A stretch of DNA of 25,776 nt. Source: Fulvivirga aurantia (GTDB lineage: Bacteria > Bacteroidota > Bacteroidia > Cytophagales > Cyclobacteriaceae). Each line of letters starts with the position of its first letter. Positions within the stretch are counted from its first letter, which is position 1. Below, piece after piece: positions 21,981-25,776 of the stretch. A model generated the notes under the pieces. It was not told where the DNA came from. It saw nothing but the letters and a program-made list of their open reading frames with translations, and did no database searches. The stretch spans positions 1 through 25,776 of the forward strand of contig NZ_SMMD01000945.1 of assembly GCF_009711475.1 (NCBI RefSeq), read 5' to 3'. The position numbers and the translations under genes were made by a program.

Positions 21981-24833
21981 ATGATTACAGATGAAAAGGT
22001 AGAAAACAAGGAATTTGATGTAACGGGACATGACTTCATAGAAATCTTGGGTGCGCGCGAGCACAACCTCAAAGACATTAGCCTTAGTTTTCCAAGAAAC
22101 CAATTGGTGGTCGTCACCGGCATAAGCGGTAGCGGAAAATCTTCATTGGCTTTTGATACAATCTATGCCGAAGGCCAACGCAGATATATGGAAAGCTTTT
22201 CGGCATATGCCCGTTCATTTATAGGCAATCTGGAGCGTCCCGATGTTGATAAGATCAATGGCTTGAGCCCGGTAATTTCTATCGAGCAAAAAACCACATC
22301 TCGAAACCCTAGGTCTACCGTAGGTACTGTTACAGAAATTTATGATTTTATGCGCCTGCTTTACGCGAGAGCTGGTGAGGCGGTGTCGTATAAAACAGGT
22401 CAGAAGATGATTCGTCAATCAGAAGACCAGATACTCGACCATATTTTCGAAGCGTTTGACAAGCAAAAGCTTACTATTCTGGCCCCTGTAGTGAAAGGTC
22501 GAAAAGGACATTATCGGGAGTTGTTTCAGCAAATCAGAAAGTCTGGCTACACCCGTGTGCGAGTAGATGGCGAACTACAGGAGTTAGTGCCAAAAATGCA
22601 GGTCGACAGGTATAAAACGCACGACATAGAAATTGTCGTAGACCGCATTGTTGTGGACAAAAACGATAAATACCGCATTAGTCAATCTTTGTCGGCAGCA
22701 CTTAAAGAAGGCCAGGGTGTGCTTATGCTGCTAGATCAGGAAGACAATGTACATCATTTCTCTAAGTTTTTGATGGATCCTACTTCCGGACTGTCATATG
22801 ATGAGCCCGCACCCAACTCATTTTCATTTAACTCACCTTATGGGGCGTGCCCTACCTGTAATGGGTTAGGTGTAATAGAGGAAATCACCGAAGAGTCGAT
22901 CATACCTGATACTTCACTCAGCATCAGCCGTGGTGGTATTTTGCCACTGGGTGAGTTTAGAGATATATGGATTTTTAAGAAAATTGAAGCCATACTAAAG
23001 CGCTTCAAAGTTAGTCTTACCACACCGATCAAAGATTTACCGAGAGAAGTTATTACAGTCTTACTATATGGTGATAATGTGCCTGTAGCAGTAAAATCGG
23101 TAAAATACCCCGGCACCAACTGGAATACAAAATTTGAAGGCATCATCAAGTTTTTAGAAAAACAAAAAGATGGTGGTTCTGAAAAAATACAAAAGTGGGT
23201 AAACGACTTTACGGTATTTAAAACCTGCCCTGATTGCAAAGGCTTAAGGCTGAAGAAGGAGTCACTTCATTTCTATCTGGACAATAAAAACATTGGAGAA
23301 CTCGCTGAATTAGATATTCAATCATTAGGCAATTGGTTCGAAAACCTGGAAGAAAGGCTGTCTGATAAGCAGAACGTGATTGCAGCTGAGGTTTTAAAGG
23401 AGATAAGGAAAAGAATAGGATTCTTATTGGATGTTGGTCTCGATTACCTGCACCTCAACCGCCCGTTGAGAACACTTTCAGGGGGTGAGGCACAGAGAAT
23501 CAGGCTTGCCACACAAATAGGTACGCAGCTCGTAGGTGTGCTTTACATCTTAGATGAGCCGAGTATTGGCCTTCATCAGCGCGACAATGTGAAGCTTATC
23601 AAAGCCCTTAAAGACCTGAGGGACTTAGGTAATTCTGTGATTGTTGTAGAGCACGACAAGGATATGATGCTTGAGTCAGACTATATTATAGATATTGGGC
23701 CTGGAGCCGGAAGGCACGGAGGTCATATTGTAGCTCAGGGAAGTCCTAAAGAATTTTTGGCTCAGAATAGTGCGACTGCACAATACCTGAAAGGAAAAAG
23801 AAATATTGAAATACCTAAAGAGCGTAGACCCGGCAATGGTAAGATGCTTAAGCTCACAGGGGCTACAGGTCACAACCTCAAAAATGTAAATCTCAAAATC
23901 CCTTTGGGTACACTTACTTTGGTCACAGGAGTTTCCGGAAGTGGCAAATCCACTTTAATTCATGAAACATTGTTTCCACTCCTCAACCAAACTTTCTATC
24001 GATCTAGAAAAGAACCTTTAGCTTACAAAAAAGTGGAGGGCATCAAAGAACTTGATAAAGTAATTGAGGTCGATCAATCACCCATTGGACGAACACCACG
24101 CTCAAACCCTGCCACTTACACGGGCGTATTTACAGAGATAAGGGCACTTTTTGCCGAGCTTCCAGAGGCTAAAATTCGTGGCTATAAGCCAGGCAGATTT
24201 TCCTTTAATGTCAAAGGAGGAAGGTGCGAAACCTGTGAGGGTGCAGGCTTGAGGCTAATAGAAATGGATTTCTTACCGGATGTACATGTGCCTTGTGAGA
24301 CATGTAAAGGCAAGAGGTACAATAGAGAAACCCTTGAGGTACGTTTCAAAGGCAAGTCCATCTCCGATGTACTCGAGATGACTGTGGAGGAAGCCGTTGG
24401 GTTTTTTGAAAACCAACCAAAAATCCTTCGTAAAATAAAGACATTACATGATGTTGGCCTTGATTATATCTCACTAGGCCAGCATGCCACCACACTCTCT
24501 GGTGGTGAAGCACAGCGCGTGAAACTTTCCACAGAGTTATCTAAAAAAGACACAGGCAAAACCATGTATATACTTGATGAGCCTACCACAGGCCTTCATT
24601 TTCAGGACATACAGCACCTGCTTGATGTACTTAATCGATTGGTAAATAAAGGCAACACAGTTCTAATTATTGAGCATAATATGGATGTGATAAAGGTCGC
24701 TGACCACATCATAGACCTGGGCCCTGAAGGGGGCAATGGAGGTGGAAAAATCGTGTGTGAGGGCACACCGGAAAAAGTCATTTCTAACAAAGAAAGCTAC
24801 ACAGCGAAGTTTTTGAAGGAAGAATTAAGCTAG
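21981..24833 (+). CDS. uvrA: Excinuclease ABC subunit UvrA
   Basis: DNA-damage recognition ATPase of nucleotide excision repair; as a dimer it loads UvrB at lesions. The 950-residue length is normal. Two ABC units are visible: Walker A GISGSGKSS (47-55) and GVSGSGKST in the second half, signatures LSGGEAQRIRLA and LSGGEAQRVKLS, and Walker B LYILDEPSIGLH and MYILDEPTTGLH. The C-terminal zinc module is intact (Cys749, Cys752, Cys772, Cys775, as CETC and CETC). The N-terminal zinc module keeps only ACPTCNG (Cys290, Cys293); its first pair reads DPTSGLS. A further CPDC occurs at 416-419. It stands alone behind its own candidate promoter and after the arsM terminator. No uvrB or uvrC is nearby. 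Confidence 0.98.
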   Translation: MITDEKVENKEFDVTGHDFIEILGAREHNLKDISLSFPRNQLVVVTGISGSGKSSLAFDTIYAEGQRRYMESFSAYARSFIGNLERPDVDKINGLSPVISIEQKTTSRNPRSTVGTVTEIYDFMRLLYARAGEAVSYKTGQKMIRQSEDQILDHIFEAFDKQKLTILAPVVKGRKGHYRELFQQIRKSGYTRVRVDGELQELVPKMQVDRYKTHDIEIVVDRIVVDKNDKYRISQSLSAALKEGQGVLMLLDQEDNVHHFSKFLMDPTSGLSYDEPAPNSFSFNSPYGACPTCNGLGVIEEITEESIIPDTSLSISRGGILPLGEFRDIWIFKKIEAILKRFKVSLTTPIKDLPREVITVLLYGDNVPVAVKSVKYPGTNWNTKFEGIIKFLEKQKDGGSEKIQKWVNDFTVFKTCPDCKGLRLKKESLHFYLDNKNIGELAELDIQSLGNWFENLEERLSDKQNVIAAEVLKEIRKRIGFLLDVGLDYLHLNRPLRTLSGGEAQRIRLATQIGTQLVGVLYILDEPSIGLHQRDNVKLIKALKDLRDLGNSVIVVEHDKDMMLESDYIIDIGPGAGRHGGHIVAQGSPKEFLAQNSATAQYLKGKRNIEIPKERRPGNGKMLKLTGATGHNLKNVNLKIPLGTLTLVTGVSGSGKSTLIHETLFPLLNQTFYRSRKEPLAYKKVEGIKELDKVIEVDQSPIGRTPRSNPATYTGVFTEIRALFAELPEAKIRGYKPGRFSFNVKGGRCETCEGAGLRLIEMDFLPDVHVPCETCKGKRYNRETLEVRFKGKSISDVLEMTVEEAVGFFENQPKILRKIKTLHDVGLDYISLGQHATTLSGGEAQRVKLSTELSKKDTGKTMYILDEPTTGLHFQDIQHLLDVLNRLVNKGNTVLIIEHNMDVIKVADHIIDLGPEGGNGGGKIVCEGTPEKVISNKESYTAKFLKEELS

Positions 24834-24916
24834 AAAAACACACTTTTTTATTACATAGGTTCTCTGATTATCAATTATTTACATTACATTGTACTGTAAA
24901 AACTAACCTGATAATT

Positions 24917-25753
24917 ATGAAAATTAAGATTTTTTTAACGCTCTGTTTGGCTTTAGTGGTATCGACTCTATCTGCACAATTAACTGGCAGTACATATGCC
25001 TCAGCCAAATCAAGTGGAAGTGCCACCTGGGTTATCACTTACTCAGAAGCGCCTGGTTTTGCTTCTTCAAATAAATCTGGTATCACTTTCGATATCATGA
25101 GAGATTTTGAAGAGTGGGTAGAAAACGGGAAGAAAATTAATGTTACCGTTAAGTACGAAGTAAAGGATGCCAAGAATTTCACCTCATTTTTAGAAACAGT
25201 AAAAAAATCTAAAGGAGGTGTTTTTGGCTTGAGTAATACTACAATTACTGATGCCAGAAAAAAGGTTTACAACTTTAGTCCGCCTTACATCACAAACATT
25301 GGAATGATAGTTACCAACAGTGAGGTAAAAACTATGGTAGACCTATCTAACATTGCCAACGACTTTGCAGGAATGACAGCAGTAACCGTGCGTCAATCGA
25401 CCAATGAAAAACGCCTTTTAGACTTAAAAGCAAAGTACTATCCGGGGATGAAAGTAGAATATGTACCCTCATTTCAGGAGGCTATCGATCGTGTTGTAAA
25501 CGACCCAACTAAATTTACCAATGTCGATTTTACATATTACATCGATGGGATACAAAACAGAAAGCCACTTAAGCGCCATGCCGTAGGAGATGACCCTACA
25601 GAGCAGTTTGGTATAATAATGCCTCAATCAAATGATTGGGCGCCCTTGCTAGCCGAGTTTATGGAAGGTTATACAGTTACCACCGAGTATAAAAAAATAA
25701 TCATGAAAAATCTCGGACCCAGCGCTATGAAGTTTTTTGAGACGCTGAAATAA
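24917..25753 (+). CDS. Exported family-3-type solute-binding protein
   Basis: A 278-residue periplasmic protein with a Sec signal peptide (MKIKIFLTLCLALVVSTLSA, cleavage before Q21). The mature part has the layout of the bacterial extracellular solute-binding family 3 (amino-acid-type) fold: WVITYSEAPGF and SGITFDIMRDFEEWV at the start, a conserved region GGVFGLSNTTITDARKKVYN with FSPPYI in place of the usual AxxxTITxxRxxxxxFSxPY, then AVTVRQSTNEKRLLD and EQFGIIMPQSNDWAPLLAEF. FSPPY and the TITDAR segment are the best family marks. No ABC permease or ATPase gene is adjacent, so it is an orphan within this window; partners could lie beyond 25776, or it could act as a sensor. The ligand is unknown. 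Confidence 0.88.
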   Translation: MKIKIFLTLCLALVVSTLSAQLTGSTYASAKSSGSATWVITYSEAPGFASSNKSGITFDIMRDFEEWVENGKKINVTVKYEVKDAKNFTSFLETVKKSKGGVFGLSNTTITDARKKVYNFSPPYITNIGMIVTNSEVKTMVDLSNIANDFAGMTAVTVRQSTNEKRLLDLKAKYYPGMKVEYVPSFQEAIDRVVNDPTKFTNVDFTYYIDGIQNRKPLKRHAVGDDPTEQFGIIMPQSNDWAPLLAEFMEGYTVTTEYKKIIMKNLGPSAMKFFETLK

Positions 25754-25776
25754 AGTTTGAGAAAGGTGCAAAAAAA

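Noticed and set aside
22838..23239. Open frame of 133 codons on the - strand inside uvrA
   Set aside because: Antisense to clearly coding uvrA sequence; the peptide shows no recognisable motif.
24865..24917. Imperfect inverted repeat spanning the start of the solute-binding protein gene
   Set aside because: The arms are A/T-rich with a G-T pair and a 35-nt loop, and competing pairings exist, so it is not convincing.
1..25776. Mobile elements, CRISPR arrays, tRNA and rRNA genes
   Set aside because: I found no transposase or integrase, no regularly spaced repeats, and no tRNA- or rRNA-like sequence in the gaps. All gaps except 5826-6142 are shorter than 200 bp.

Overview
This window reads as ordinary chromosome of a Bacteroidota bacterium, most likely a marine or soil member of the Cytophagales. 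The evidence is a roughly 40% GC composition, A/T-rich leaders with almost no Shine-Dalgarno sequences, several upstream boxes close to the Bacteroidota sigma-A -7 element TAnnTTTG, signal peptides ending in A-Q, and families typical of the phylum (a DUF5916 beta-barrel, a SMUG2-like glycosylase, a DUF4174 protein, a response regulator fused to a flavoprotein). I see no rRNA, tRNA, CRISPR array, insertion sequence, phage gene or integration site.

Layout. 20-1543 (+) is a PhoD-type phosphatase lipoprotein. 5825-1558 (-) is a tight four-gene operon: a histidine kinase with a cyclic-nucleotide-binding-like sensor, a response regulator fused to a thioredoxin-reductase-like flavoprotein that lacks the CxxC, a small UBP-type zinc finger, and a bestrophin channel. 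6143-6691 (+) is an exported thioredoxin-fold-like protein; it converges on msrA (7300-6761), and a phosphofructokinase gene lies upstream of msrA on the same strand. 8554-9594 (+) is a saccharopine-dehydrogenase-like oxidoreductase. 10754-9599 (-) holds a cupin, a hotdog thioesterase and a small membrane protein. 10871-13495 (+) encodes the DUF5916 outer-membrane protein, end to end with a SMUG2-like glycosylase and a DUF4174 gene (14574-13497, -). From 14757 on, everything is on the + strand: an exported two-repeat protein, a TIGR01777-type epimerase, a LOG-family Rossmann protein, a lytic transglycosylase, the arsenosugar cluster (18555-21812), uvrA (21981-24833) and a solute-binding protein (24917-25753).

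The most interesting system is the arsenosugar cluster: an AhpD-like CMD protein, the radical SAM enzyme ArsS, a purine nucleoside phosphorylase and an ArsM-type arsenite methyltransferase. The expected flow is arsenite methylation by ArsM, transfer of a 5'-deoxyadenosyl group to dimethylarsenite by ArsS, and phosphorolytic removal of adenine to leave a dimethylarsinoyl ribose phosphate. The phosphorylase carries MTAP-like residues at two specificity positions (Asp for Asn at the purine base, Ile for His at the 5' position), which fits a 5'-substituted adenosine substrate. The leader of the cluster has an 11-bp stem that ends 1 nt before the first start codon and encloses a second hairpin, so it is a candidate RNA control element.

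The second system worth attention is the two-component operon with a flavoprotein output, a ubiquitin-binding-type zinc finger and an ion channel. It suggests redox or energy signalling without transcriptional output, but its function is not known. Function calls rest on motifs recalled by eye; no database search was possible.
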